A stretch of DNA of 64,000 nt, taken from NCBI RefSeq assembly GCF_024519285.1, contig NZ_JAMZCY010000001.1, forward strand, positions 1,054,001 through 1,118,000, read 5' to 3'. Shown here one piece after another: positions 8,977 through 17,143 of this stretch. Source of the DNA: Cohnella sp. WQ 127256. GTDB lineage: Bacteria; Bacillota; Bacilli; Paenibacillales; Paenibacillaceae. The notes beneath the pieces are model-generated. The model was given only the letters and a program-made list of their open reading frames with translations, did not search any database and was not told where the DNA came from. The number at the start of each line of letters is the position of its first letter. The first letter of the stretch is position 1. A program made the translations under genes and the position numbers.

Positions 8977-9027
8977 AAATCCCCGAGTGAATAACCGAGT
9001 AGGTTTGTTCATTCGGGGATTTTTTTA
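8977..9027. terminator. Terminator between metH and tlp
   Basis: AAATCCCCGAGTGAA (8977-8991) pairs with TTCATTCGGGGATTT (9008-9022) with one mismatch, followed by T residues. It can act in both directions. Confidence 0.87.
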
Positions 9028-9041
9028 TGGGGATACAGGAA

Positions 9042-9263
9042 CTACTCTTGAACGTTAGCTTCGTCTTCGATTTCACTTTTTAAGCTTGATATTGCTTCGC
9101 GGCGCTTTTCATTTTTATTAGTGAGTGTTTGAGTTTCCTGAGGGCTTAGCTCCACGGAATGCTCGTCAAGATAATGCTCGGATTCCCCAAGGTTTTCAAT
9201 CGTATTCTGAACAGCATCTTGAAGCTTCGCTACATTGTCCGAGCGGTCGTCTGGTTTTGCCAT
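9042..9263 (-). CDS. tlp: Small acid-soluble spore protein Tlp
   Basis: A 73-residue spore-core protein of the Tlp family. The N-terminus MAKPDDRSDNVAKLQDAVQ and the later NKNEKRREAI segment are family hallmarks. The protein is acidic and helical, made in the forespore and degraded at germination. The start at 9263 fits AGGAG nine bases upstream; an in-frame ATG three codons earlier lacks this spacing. A forespore-type promoter lies at 9311-9340. It is monocistronic between a terminator and the divergent mrfA promoter. Confidence 0.92.
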   Translation of the reverse strand: MAKPDDRSDNVAKLQDAVQNTIENLGESEHYLDEHSVELSPQETQTLTNKNEKRREAISSLKSEIEDEANVQE

Positions 9264-9310
9264 GTATATCACTCCTAGTCCAATTATTTAGAGCCCACTA
9301 ACACGTCGAG

Positions 9311-9340
9311 TAGTATGGTTCCAAATCAAGCTCTCTATGC
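9311..9340 (-). promoter_or_regulatory. Probable sigma-G/sigma-F promoter of tlp
   Basis: On the minus strand the -10 element CATACTA (9317-9311) and the -35 element GCATA (9340-9336) are 18 bases apart. Both match forespore consensus forms (GHATR and CATnHTA). The start point would fall near 9304, some 40 bases before the tlp start. Confidence 0.7.
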
Positions 9341-9403
9341 GCAGAGGCAGAAAAAGATTATATTCCAGTGATGATGACAGCTGATTATTTGGGTAATAAT
9401 TAA

Positions 9404-9464
9404 TTCCCGGGAAAGCGCAGGAGCCGACACCAATTGTCGCAATGGGCCCTATTGTTGCGAATTG
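9404..9464. repeat. Dyads in the tlp-mrfA interval
   Basis: The 316-base interval 9264-9579 holds the tlp and mrfA promoters and, between them, a perfect TTCCCGGGAA palindrome (9404-9413) and an imperfect inverted repeat with half-sites CAATT(gt)CGCAA (9431-9442) and TTGCGAATTG (9455-9464). No gene is visible. A protein-binding role is possible but unproven. Confidence 0.4.
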
Positions 9465-9521
9465 TCAGAATATTTAAAACGGGATAGCGAGGATTTGTCG
9501 AATGGCGATTCTGAACTCCCG

Positions 9522-9550
9522 TTGCCGTACGAACATGTATTCTGTACAAT
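9522..9550 (+). promoter_or_regulatory. mrfA operon promoter with a LexA-like box in its spacer
   Basis: TTGCCG (9522-9527) and TACAAT (9545-9550) are 17 bases apart. The spacer carries CGAACATGTATTCT (9530-9543), 12 of 14 matches to the Bacillus LexA box but with one core base changed (GTTC to ATTC). The start point would be near 9557 and the mrfA start is at 9580. Confidence 0.6.
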
Positions 9551-9579
9551 AAGAGTATTACGAATTTAGGAGAACTGCC

Positions 9580-11865
9580 ATGAACCCGTGGACTGAAAAA
9601 ACGGAATCGGTAGATGAGTGGCTTGAGCTGCTGAGAAGTAAACCAGAGTTGATGGAAAACGTGACACACTGGCATACGCAGCCAGCTCGTCCGGCGCGCA
9701 CAGCTCAGTTACCTGAGGGCGTGCATCCGAAGCTTGCTCATGCGCTACAACAGAAAGGGATTACGGATTTATACACACATCAAGCGGCATCCTACAAAGC
9801 AGTTGCTGCAGGTCACCATGTTGTAACAGTGACACCAACCGCATCAGGTAAAACCCTTTGTTATAACCTACCTGTTATTCAAAAGCTATTAGAGGATGAG
9901 AGTGCCAGGGCATTATATTTATTTCCTACGAAGGCATTGGCTCAGGATCAGGTGGCGGAACTGCAGGAGCTGGCTAACCTCATGGAAGTCGACATTAAGA
10001 CGCATACCTATGACGGGGATACACCGCCAACCGTACGTCAAGCGATTCGCAATGCAGGACATATAGTGGTCACAAACCCAGATATGCTGCATTCCGCGAT
10101 ATTGCCGCATCATACGAAATGGGTTAAGCTATTCGAAAATATAAAGTTTATTATCATAGATGAATTACACGCCTATCGCGGCGTATTTGGTAGTCATGTA
10201 GCGAATGTTATTCGGAGATTGAAGCGGATCTGTCGATTCTATGGCAGCGAGCCGCAATTTCTGTGTGCCTCCGCGACCATTCGCAATCCGCAGGAGCATG
10301 CGGAGCGTCTGATTGGGGAGAACGTTGCTCTAGTCGATGATAATGGAGCTCCAACTGGTGAGCGACATATGGTGTTCTACAACCCTCCGGTTGTAAACAA
10401 GCAGCTTGGTATTCGCCGTAGCAGCGTGCTAGAGTCTCAGAAGCTGGCGACGATGCTACTGAAAAGCGGTATACAGACGATCGTGTTTGCTCGTAGCCGT
10501 GTAAGAGTGGAGATTCTGCTCACTTACTTGCAAGATTCTATTAAGAAAGAATTAGGCACGAAATCTATCCGTGGCTATCGGGGCGGTTATTTACCAAAGC
10601 TGCGTCGAGAGATTGAGCGTGGCTTACGAAACGGCGAAATCCGCGGGGTCGTTAGCACGAACGCGCTTGAGCTGGGAATTGATATTGGGCAGCTTCAAGC
10701 TTGCGTCCTGAACGGGTACCCAGGAACGATTGCGAGCACGTGGCAGCAATCGGGACGCGCAGGGCGAAGACTGGGTAGCTCCGTAACGTTCTTAGTTGCG
10801 AGCAGCAATCCACTTGATCAATATTTGATTCAGAACCCGGACTATTTCCTTGGGCGTCCTCCTGAAGAAGCACGAATTCATCCCGATAATCTACTTATCT
10901 TACTCGACCATCTGAAATGTGCGGCATATGAGCTTCCCTTTGAAGCACATGATACATTCGGCGGGGAGAAGCTAACGGATCTGCTCGAATTTCTCGCTGA
11001 AGAGAAGGTTCTGCATCGCGTCGGCAATCGGTGGTATTGGATGGAACAAGCTTTTCCGGCTCACAACATCTCGCTGCGTTCAGCGGCTCAGGAGAATTTC
11101 GTCATTATCGATCAGACGGAAGGCCACAGGGTCATCGGTGAGGTAGATCGATTCAGCGCGCCAACCCTAATCCATGAAGAGGCGATATACCTTCACGAAG
11201 GAGTACAATATCAGGTAGAGAAGCTGGACTATCCGGAGAAAAAAGCCTATGTACGCAAAGTGAATGTGGATTATTTCACGGATGCGAGCATGGCGGTGGA
11301 ATTGAAAGTCCTGCACGTAGATCTGGAATCAACATCTGGTCCTTTGGAGCGGCAATACGGGGAAGTTACGGTCATGGCCAAACCCACGATTTTCAAAAAA
11401 ATTCGCTTAAGAACGCATGAAAATGTAGGCTCAGGACCGATCCATCTGCCGGAAGAAATTTTGCATACAAGTGGCTATTGGTTTTCTTTTTCCGGGGATG
11501 AGTCGGGTAAGAGAAGTGCAAATGATATGCAAATGGCTTTGCTTGGTCTCGCTAACGTCCTCATTCATCTTGCACCGCTCCATCTGATGTGTGATCCGCT
11601 CGATATTCGCGTCGTGCCGCAAGTAAAGGCGTTACACACGAAGCGGCCCACGATTTATTTCTATGATCGATATCCTGGCGGTATTGGACTTAGCCAACGC
11701 TTGTACGAGAAGCATGACGAATTGCTAGCAGAAGCGCAGCGATTAATTGTGGGCTGCGGCTGTTTGAGCGGCTGTCCCGCTTGTGTAGGGCCGATAGAAG
11801 AGGTTGGGTTACTCGGTAAGGATTTGGCGTTATCTCTGCTGCAAGTGACGAGGGAGAGCTCATGA
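9580..11865 (+). CDS. mrfA: DEAD/DEAH helicase MrfA (YprA family)
   Basis: MrfA is a superfamily 2 helicase that acts with the nuclease MrfB in excision of mitomycin-type DNA lesions in Bacillus subtilis, independently of UvrABC. The 761-residue protein has a Q-motif-like THQ at 66-68, Walker A TPTASGKT at 85-92, a DELH box at 194-197, SAT at 231-233 and the helicase C domain with ELGIDIG and QQSGRAGR. The C-terminal DUF1998 part carries the metal-binding cysteines 726, 728, 732 and 735 (GCGCLSGCPACVGP). It opens the nine-gene repair-rich operon and overlaps mrfB by four bases (ATGA). AGGAGA precedes the ATG. Confidence 0.93.
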   Translation: MNPWTEKTESVDEWLELLRSKPELMENVTHWHTQPARPARTAQLPEGVHPKLAHALQQKGITDLYTHQAASYKAVAAGHHVVTVTPTASGKTLCYNLPVIQKLLEDESARALYLFPTKALAQDQVAELQELANLMEVDIKTHTYDGDTPPTVRQAIRNAGHIVVTNPDMLHSAILPHHTKWVKLFENIKFIIIDELHAYRGVFGSHVANVIRRLKRICRFYGSEPQFLCASATIRNPQEHAERLIGENVALVDDNGAPTGERHMVFYNPPVVNKQLGIRRSSVLESQKLATMLLKSGIQTIVFARSRVRVEILLTYLQDSIKKELGTKSIRGYRGGYLPKLRREIERGLRNGEIRGVVSTNALELGIDIGQLQACVLNGYPGTIASTWQQSGRAGRRLGSSVTFLVASSNPLDQYLIQNPDYFLGRPPEEARIHPDNLLILLDHLKCAAYELPFEAHDTFGGEKLTDLLEFLAEEKVLHRVGNRWYWMEQAFPAHNISLRSAAQENFVIIDQTEGHRVIGEVDRFSAPTLIHEEAIYLHEGVQYQVEKLDYPEKKAYVRKVNVDYFTDASMAVELKVLHVDLESTSGPLERQYGEVTVMAKPTIFKKIRLRTHENVGSGPIHLPEEILHTSGYWFSFSGDESGKRSANDMQMALLGLANVLIHLAPLHLMCDPLDIRVVPQVKALHTKRPTIYFYDRYPGGIGLSQRLYEKHDELLAEAQRLIVGCGCLSGCPACVGPIEEVGLLGKDLALSLLQVTRESS

Positions 11866-13166
11866 GTGGACTTAGGGAGAGGCTTAGTAGACTTCGGGCA
11901 ACGGAATCCGTAGAGCAGGTTACTTCGGATGCTCCTCAACAATCTGTTGGAGATGAACCGGTGCTGTCGCCCGACTTTCTTCACATTGGGGTTGAGCTGC
12001 AGCATAATGAGAGTGGGCAGTTTCTATTGAGGCGAATAGAGTACCCGCTGCCCTATCAATATGGGAAATACGATCTGAAGAATTTGCTCTCTTGTGCTTC
12101 TTATCTGCAGCCGATTACTTTACGTCAGAATCAGCAAACCCAGAGCCCCGAGGATAAGATTGATCCCTACCGGCTGTTGTTCCTAGATACGGAAACGACA
12201 GGTTTAGGAGTTGGCACGGGCAACGTCCCCTTCATGATCGGATTTGGTTATTATACCGAGCAAGCTTTCGTCGTCGAACAAACTCTTATTCGTCACCCCG
12301 GCGAGGAGAAAGCGATGCTGACCTATTTACTTGGCCATATGCAAGACAAGACGCATCTGGTTACCTATAATGGAAGAACATTCGATTGGCCGGTGTTAGT
12401 GAATCGGTTTATCTTGAATGGCTGGCGTCGAAGCAGTCAGGAGCCAAGACATCTCGATTTTCTTCATCCTTCTCGTGCGTTATGGCGCAATACCCTGCCT
12501 TCTTGTCGGCTCAGTGTCGTTGAAGAAGCAAGATTAGGCATTCAGAGAGGCGAAGATGTGCCGGGATCGTTAGCGCCGGCTTTATATTTTCAATATTTGA
12601 GTGATGGTAACGCGAGTCATTTGCATGGGGTGTATTCCCACAATGAGAAAGACATTCTTACTTTAGCTTCGCTTTCGGTGCATTTTGGATTATTGCTTAG
12701 CGAAATGATGAGTCGTGAAGCGATAGAGGCACAAGAAGGAGAGGAGCTATTCCGAACCGCTTGCTGGTTAGAGCAGCATGGGAACACGGAATATGCAGAA
12801 CAATTATTCTCTGTACTAAGCGATATGGAGGATTCCAGCGAAGGCGAAGGATGGAGCCTGGCACTGGCAGCGAGATACAAGCGGTCAGGTCAGCATGAGC
12901 GGGCGCTTCCGATATGGAGAAGATCAGCCGTCAAAGCGGAAAAGTCCTCAACACCCAAAATAGCTGCCCATGTGGAATTGGCTATTTACTACGAACATCG
13001 AGACAAACAGTTGTTAACCGCATTAAATTATGCAGAGAAAGCGCTGGAACTCGTATTTCGAAGAGCTAGGTTAATGAGTGACTTAGCAAAGCGTAAAGAA
13101 GAGAAAGAAGCGATCCAGCACAGAGTCGCTAGGCTTCGTCATAAAGTGTCTCGCGAAAAGGAGTAA
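11862..13166 (+). CDS. mrfB: DEDDh exonuclease MrfB (YprB family)
   Basis: The partner nuclease of MrfA. The N-terminal 100 residues are a linker-like region, followed by an RNase H-fold 3'-5' exonuclease domain. The catalytic set is visible as Asp109 and Glu111 in FLDTETTG, Asp175 in NGRTFDWP, and His260/Asp264 in YSHNEKD. The C-terminal 150 residues are helical with TPR-like repeats, as in Bacillus YprB. The 434-residue length is close to the Bacillus protein. Overlap with mrfA implies translational coupling. Confidence 0.92.
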   Translation: MSGLRERLSRLRATESVEQVTSDAPQQSVGDEPVLSPDFLHIGVELQHNESGQFLLRRIEYPLPYQYGKYDLKNLLSCASYLQPITLRQNQQTQSPEDKIDPYRLLFLDTETTGLGVGTGNVPFMIGFGYYTEQAFVVEQTLIRHPGEEKAMLTYLLGHMQDKTHLVTYNGRTFDWPVLVNRFILNGWRRSSQEPRHLDFLHPSRALWRNTLPSCRLSVVEEARLGIQRGEDVPGSLAPALYFQYLSDGNASHLHGVYSHNEKDILTLASLSVHFGLLLSEMMSREAIEAQEGEELFRTACWLEQHGNTEYAEQLFSVLSDMEDSSEGEGWSLALAARYKRSGQHERALPIWRRSAVKAEKSSTPKIAAHVELAIYYEHRDKQLLTALNYAEKALELVFRRARLMSDLAKRKEEKEAIQHRVARLRHKVSREKE

Positions 13167-13173
13167 GCGCATC

Positions 13174-14028
13174 ATGACCATGCACCTTAATTCGATTAAG
13201 GAACACCCAGCACCTGAAGCGTTATTGTTCGACCTGGATGGAACGCTGTATCTTGGCAATGAAAAGATTCCGGGGGCAGATCGCTTAATTGAAGGATTAC
13301 AGCGTCAAGGAATACCTTGTCTTTTCGTAACGAACAATTCAACTCGAACACCGATTGAAGTGGTGGAGCACTTGTCCATAATGGGAATACCGGCAAGTGA
13401 AGAAGCAATCGTCACATCCGCTGTGGCAGCCGCCTATTATGTTAAGTCGCGACATCCGGGAACCGATACTTATGTTATTGGAGAGAAAGGCTTGCATGAA
13501 GCTCTGACGAATGCAGGTCTGAATGTTCTAGACGAGAATACCAATGAGCAACCGGCTGAGCTAGTTGTGCAGGGTCTGGATCGCAAGCTGACATATGAAC
13601 AAATCCGTATTGCCGTGAAGCATCTATTAAACGGAGCCGTCTTTGTTCAGACGAATCCAGATCGTCTTCTTCCGGTAGACGGAGGATTTCTTCCTGGAGC
13701 CGGGAGCATCGGAGCCTCACTGCAAGCGGCTACAGGTGTAGAGCCGATCATTATCGGAAAGCCTTCTACTATCATCATGGATTATTCACTAAAGCTTAGT
13801 GGTACTTCGCCAGCTAGAACTTGGGTGATTGGTGATAACCCGTATACAGATTTAGCGGCTGCACGGAACTCGGGTTGTGTGTCAATACTTGTTCTAACGG
13901 GCTTATGTACGGAAAGCAACTGGCAGGAGCACTGCGCTGCGGCCGGAGTAACACCGGATGCGATTTGTGCTGGGCCGGAACAATTGGAGCAATTACTGAA
14001 TGAATTTCTTCACAAAGAAAACTTTTGA
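13174..14028 (+). CDS. HAD-IIA family phosphatase (NagD/YutF-like)
   Basis: A 284-residue cytosolic phosphatase with a C2-type cap. Motif I is LLFDLDGTLYLG (Asp20, Asp22), motif II is FVTNNSTRTP, the cap carries VVQGLDRKLTYEQ and the P-N-P-D-like segment is TNPDRLLP, with the final acidic motif GDNPYTDL. These are hallmarks of the NagD/p-nitrophenylphosphatase group. Its true substrate is unknown; in this operon a housekeeping role in removing damaged phosphometabolites is conceivable but speculative. It starts seven bases after mrfB, with AAGGAG about ten bases before the ATG. Confidence 0.88.
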   Translation: MTMHLNSIKEHPAPEALLFDLDGTLYLGNEKIPGADRLIEGLQRQGIPCLFVTNNSTRTPIEVVEHLSIMGIPASEEAIVTSAVAAAYYVKSRHPGTDTYVIGEKGLHEALTNAGLNVLDENTNEQPAELVVQGLDRKLTYEQIRIAVKHLLNGAVFVQTNPDRLLPVDGGFLPGAGSIGASLQAATGVEPIIIGKPSTIIMDYSLKLSGTSPARTWVIGDNPYTDLAAARNSGCVSILVLTGLCTESNWQEHCAAAGVTPDAICAGPEQLEQLLNEFLHKENF

Positions 14029-14051
14029 GCTAGAGGAAGGGAAGATCATAA

Positions 14052-14870
14052 ATGCCTGAGTTACCAGAAATGGAGCATTACCGCTCACAATTATCCCCGC
14101 TATTATGCGGACAGAAAATAACCGGAGTGACTGTAAATCGTGCTGCTTCAATTAATGAGCCGATTGATGAATTTACGGCTGCACTCGTTAATCGTATTGT
14201 CTTGTTTGTGGAGCGTAGAGGCAAGAATCTCTTATTCCATCTAGATGATGGTCATCGTCTGTTACTTCATCTTATGCTTGGCGGTTGGCTAGCCTATGGT
14301 GAAGAGGGTCCGAAGAAGGACAGCCATTTTCAAGTAATCCTAACATTCGGAGATGGATTGTCTTTATATTTCGGCGGGCTACGTCTCGGATATCTTCATC
14401 GGATTACCGCGAAAGCAGCTATTGAGCAATTGAAGGAGTTAGGTCCAGATCCATATGATGCGCGGTTGACACTGGAAGCGTTCCAGAAACGACTTGGACA
14501 GAAAAAAGGTAAGCTGAAAACAACACTAACAGATCAACGGTTTCTAGCCGGTATTGGCAACTGTTACAGTGATGAAATTTGTTTTCATGCTAAGCTGCAC
14601 CCTGCGATAGCAGCGAACACTCTTGATGCTACGGCAACTGAGCGTCTCTATCATTCGATTCGTCATGTCCTCACAGAAGCAAAGGAAGCGGGAGGCTACA
14701 TGGAGCACCCCCTTACTGCTGAAGATACGTTAACCGGCGGATACAATAATCTCTGCAAGGTGTATGATCGTATGGACGAAGCTTGTTATGAATGTGGTAC
14801 TCCTATTAAGTTTGAAACGTTAACCGGCCGCAAAATGTTTTTCTGTCCACAATGTCAAAAGGATAGCTAA
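14052..14870 (+). CDS. mutM: Fpg/Nei-family DNA glycosylase
   Basis: A bifunctional glycosylase/AP lyase that removes oxidised bases. The N-terminus MPELPEME gives catalytic Pro2 (Schiff base after Met removal) and Glu3; the conserved Lys is Lys58 in VERRGKNL. The helix-two-turns-helix segment is FLAGIGNCYSDEICFHAKLHP. The zinc finger has Cys245, 248, 265 and 268 with the DNA-contacting Arg260 (TGRKMFFCPQCQ). The family is certain; a true Fpg (8-oxoguanine) or a Nei-like specificity is not decided, so the symbol is tentative. It is followed without a gap by an endonuclease IV gene, pairing two consecutive base-excision steps. Confidence 0.87.
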   Translation: MPELPEMEHYRSQLSPLLCGQKITGVTVNRAASINEPIDEFTAALVNRIVLFVERRGKNLLFHLDDGHRLLLHLMLGGWLAYGEEGPKKDSHFQVILTFGDGLSLYFGGLRLGYLHRITAKAAIEQLKELGPDPYDARLTLEAFQKRLGQKKGKLKTTLTDQRFLAGIGNCYSDEICFHAKLHPAIAANTLDATATERLYHSIRHVLTEAKEAGGYMEHPLTAEDTLTGGYNNLCKVYDRMDEACYECGTPIKFETLTGRKMFFCPQCQKDS

Positions 14871-15713
14871 ATGACAACAATCGGAAGCCATGTGAGCACG
14901 AGATATGGTTATCGCAAGGCAGCGGAACATGCGGTTGCCCTTGGCGGGCAAGCTTTTCAATATTTTCCGAAAAATCCTCGCACACTTGAGCTTAAGGCTT
15001 TCAATAGATCCGATGCTGAGAATTGTGCCAAGTGGTGCAGAGAAAATGATGTTGTCTCTATCGCGCATGGGCCTTATTTGGTCAATCCGGCAACAGAGGG
15101 AGAAGCAGCTCAGCGAATGGCATTATGCACGCTTAATGATTTGGAAATCGCCGAAGCTTGTGGATCCATCGGGGTCATCGTCCATTTTGGTCATTACAAA
15201 GGGAAAGACCCGTTACAGGGCTATCGAAATATAATACAATGGATCAATAACGTAACTTCCCTGTGGGAAGGGAATGCGCTGATTTTGCTGGAAAATCAAG
15301 CGGGGGATCATGGGCCGATGGGAACGACGCCTGAGGAGCTGCTGCAAATCCGTTCCTTAATCCAACAACCCGAGAAGGTGGGGTTTTGTTTGGATACCTG
15401 TCATTTGTTCGCTAGCGGAGAATGGAGGCAAGGGGAGTGGACATCATTTGCAGAGCGTGCTAGAGGTTTAGGCTTCTGGGATCATGTACAAGCGATTCAC
15501 CTAAATGATTCTCGTTATCCGTCAGGCTCTTGCAAAGATCGGCATGCCGCAATTGCGGAGGGCTGGATCGGGCGTGATGGTTTTATAGAGTTTATGGCTA
15601 CACCGGAAATGGGCCAACTGCCGCTCGTATTAGAAACGCCAACAGGAGAAAGCGGGACTCATCGAGAACAAATCCAACTTTTGCGGCAATTGTCGGGGGA
15701 GGCGCAGAGATGA
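14871..15713 (+). CDS. nfo: Endonuclease IV-family AP endonuclease
   Basis: A 280-residue TIM-barrel phosphodiesterase that nicks DNA at abasic sites and trims 3' blocks left by AP lyases such as the upstream glycosylase. Family landmarks are IGSHVSTRYGYRKAAEHA at the N-terminus, FQYFPKNPRT, the metal-binding segments VIVHFGHYKG, LLENQAGD, FCLDTCHLFASG and IHLNDSRYPSG, and LVLETPTGE near the end. The ATG at 14871 directly follows the stop codon of the glycosylase gene. The next gene overlaps by four bases. The symbol follows the family; the Bacillus counterpart is called YqfS. Confidence 0.88.
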   Translation: MTTIGSHVSTRYGYRKAAEHAVALGGQAFQYFPKNPRTLELKAFNRSDAENCAKWCRENDVVSIAHGPYLVNPATEGEAAQRMALCTLNDLEIAEACGSIGVIVHFGHYKGKDPLQGYRNIIQWINNVTSLWEGNALILLENQAGDHGPMGTTPEELLQIRSLIQQPEKVGFCLDTCHLFASGEWRQGEWTSFAERARGLGFWDHVQAIHLNDSRYPSGSCKDRHAAIAEGWIGRDGFIEFMATPEMGQLPLVLETPTGESGTHREQIQLLRQLSGEAQR

Positions 15714-16054
15714 TTAATGTATTTTTAGATGATGTACGACCTTGTCCAAGCGGATTTGTTGTGGCTCGTTCAGCGGAAGAGTGCTTGTTGCTCTTGTCCG
15801 TGAGTGAGGTTAATATCCTTTCACTCGACTTTGAGCTTGGTCTTGGCGAGCCGAATGGTCTTGCTGTCGTACAAGGGATCATTGTGAGTGGAAAGTACCC
15901 CAAGGAAGTATTCGTTCATTCCTCAAGCATGCTGGGGAGAGCTCAGATGGTACAGGCACTGAGAGGGGCTAATCCTCCGGGTGTTAAGATACACGACGGA
16001 CCGATGCCTTCTCATGTTCTCGAAGCTGCCGCAGGAGATAGTCGTAATGCGTGA
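15710..16054 (+). CDS. Small receiver-like protein (cREC family)
   Basis: A 114-residue protein resembling the cyclic-phosphate processing receiver (cREC) family: MINVFLDDVRPCPSGFVVARS has the acidic pair and the D-x-R-P signature, and SLDFELGLGEPNG has a second acidic site in the place of the receiver phosphoacceptor. It has no output domain. The family is thought to act on nucleotide cyclic phosphates or RNA ends, but I know of no firm biochemical role. It overlaps nfo by four bases and the thioredoxin-like gene by eight, so it is translated within the repair operon. Confidence 0.7.
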   Translation: MINVFLDDVRPCPSGFVVARSAEECLLLLSVSEVNILSLDFELGLGEPNGLAVVQGIIVSGKYPKEVFVHSSSMLGRAQMVQALRGANPPGVKIHDGPMPSHVLEAAAGDSRNA

Positions 16055-16367
16055 ATGGGAAGCAACAGAATGGAAACGAGAATGGACCTTCACGCAAGCA
16101 CCGTTCGCACTATTCATACATACGCCATTATGTGGAACCTGTTTAGCAGCGAAGCGAATGCTGGCAGTAGCAACGGAAATCGTACCAGAAATTCAGCTAA
16201 TGTCTGCTAATATTAATGTCATGCCTGATCTAGCACAGATGTTCCAGATCGAAAGTGTGCCTTGTCTTCTCATGAAGCATAAGGATGGCACGTGGAATAA
16301 ACATTATCGGTTCCCCTCTGTAACGGAGCTGGTGGAACAATTGAGAATTGCGAGGGATAGGCAATGA
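16047..16367 (+). CDS. Thioredoxin-like protein
   Basis: A 106-residue cytosolic thioredoxin-fold protein. The redox motif is Cys29-Gly-Thr-Cys32 in TPLCGTCLAA, and the cis-proline segment is ESVPCLLM with an extra Cys. No signal peptide is present. The open frame extends to 15981, but ATG 16047 is chosen because AGGAGA lies eight bases upstream. The start overlaps the end of the receiver-like gene and the stop overlaps the ABC gene by four bases. Substrate unknown. Confidence 0.82.
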   Translation: MREWEATEWKREWTFTQAPFALFIHTPLCGTCLAAKRMLAVATEIVPEIQLMSANINVMPDLAQMFQIESVPCLLMKHKDGTWNKHYRFPSVTELVEQLRIARDRQ

Positions 16368-17143
16368 TTCATTTACAAGGTTTGACCTTTCGCCGTGGCG
16401 AGCGTGATATACTTCGCGGAGTCGATTTGAACGTAAAACCTGGCGAGCATTGGGCAATACTTGGCCGGAATGGCTGTGGGAAGTCCACGGTTCTAGAAAT
16501 GATAATGGGATATTTATACCCAACTTCAGGTAAGATTGACGTACTTGGTAACCGCTACGGTCAAGTAGACTTAAGGGAAATACGAAAGAAAATTGGATAC
16601 ATCAGTCCTTCCTTAATCGAGAAAATGACGCTTCGGGATCCGCTATGGGAGATCGTAGCGAGCGGAGCTTTTGCTTATTTGCGATTTTACGAGGAAGTGG
16701 AGGATGAGGTTCGCGAGCGTGCTTATCTGGAGTTGGAGCGGGTTGGATTACGATCACTTGCTGAGCTACCTTTCTCAACCCTTTCACAAGGTGAACGTAA
16801 AAAAGCGCTATTAGCTCGCACGATGATGGCATCTCCTCAGCTTATTATCCTGGATGAGCCGTGCGCAGGATTGGATTTATTCGAACGCGAGAAGTTTCTT
16901 CATTCTTTATCCGAGCTAGCTTCGACTAATTTATCCATTCTATATGTTACACATCATATCGAAGAAATTGTTCCTCTCTTTACGCATGTTGCTCTTATGT
17001 CACAAGGTCAGTTAGTTGCATCTGGTCTTAAGCATGATGTGCTAACTCCGGACAAGCTGCAAGAGGCTTACGACCTTCCCCTTGAGATCAAGTGGAAGGA
17101 TGATCGACCGTGGATCGAAGTCGGGAAGGGGCATGGACTATGA
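16364..17143 (+). CDS. ABC ATPase, YlmA-like, without a permease
   Basis: A 259-residue ABC nucleotide-binding protein. Walker A is GRNGCGKST (34-42), the signature is the variant LSQGERKK, Walker B is LIILDEP with the following CAGLD, and the switch His lies in VTHHIEEI. The family includes Bacillus YlmA and E. coli ModF-like ATPases, usually annotated as transporters although no membrane partner is encoded nearby. In this setting a soluble role cannot be excluded. The gene overlaps both neighbours by four bases. Confidence 0.85.
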   Translation: MIHLQGLTFRRGERDILRGVDLNVKPGEHWAILGRNGCGKSTVLEMIMGYLYPTSGKIDVLGNRYGQVDLREIRKKIGYISPSLIEKMTLRDPLWEIVASGAFAYLRFYEEVEDEVRERAYLELERVGLRSLAELPFSTLSQGERKKALLARTMMASPQLIILDEPCAGLDLFEREKFLHSLSELASTNLSILYVTHHIEEIVPLFTHVALMSQGQLVASGLKHDVLTPDKLQEAYDLPLEIKWKDDRPWIEVGKGHGL

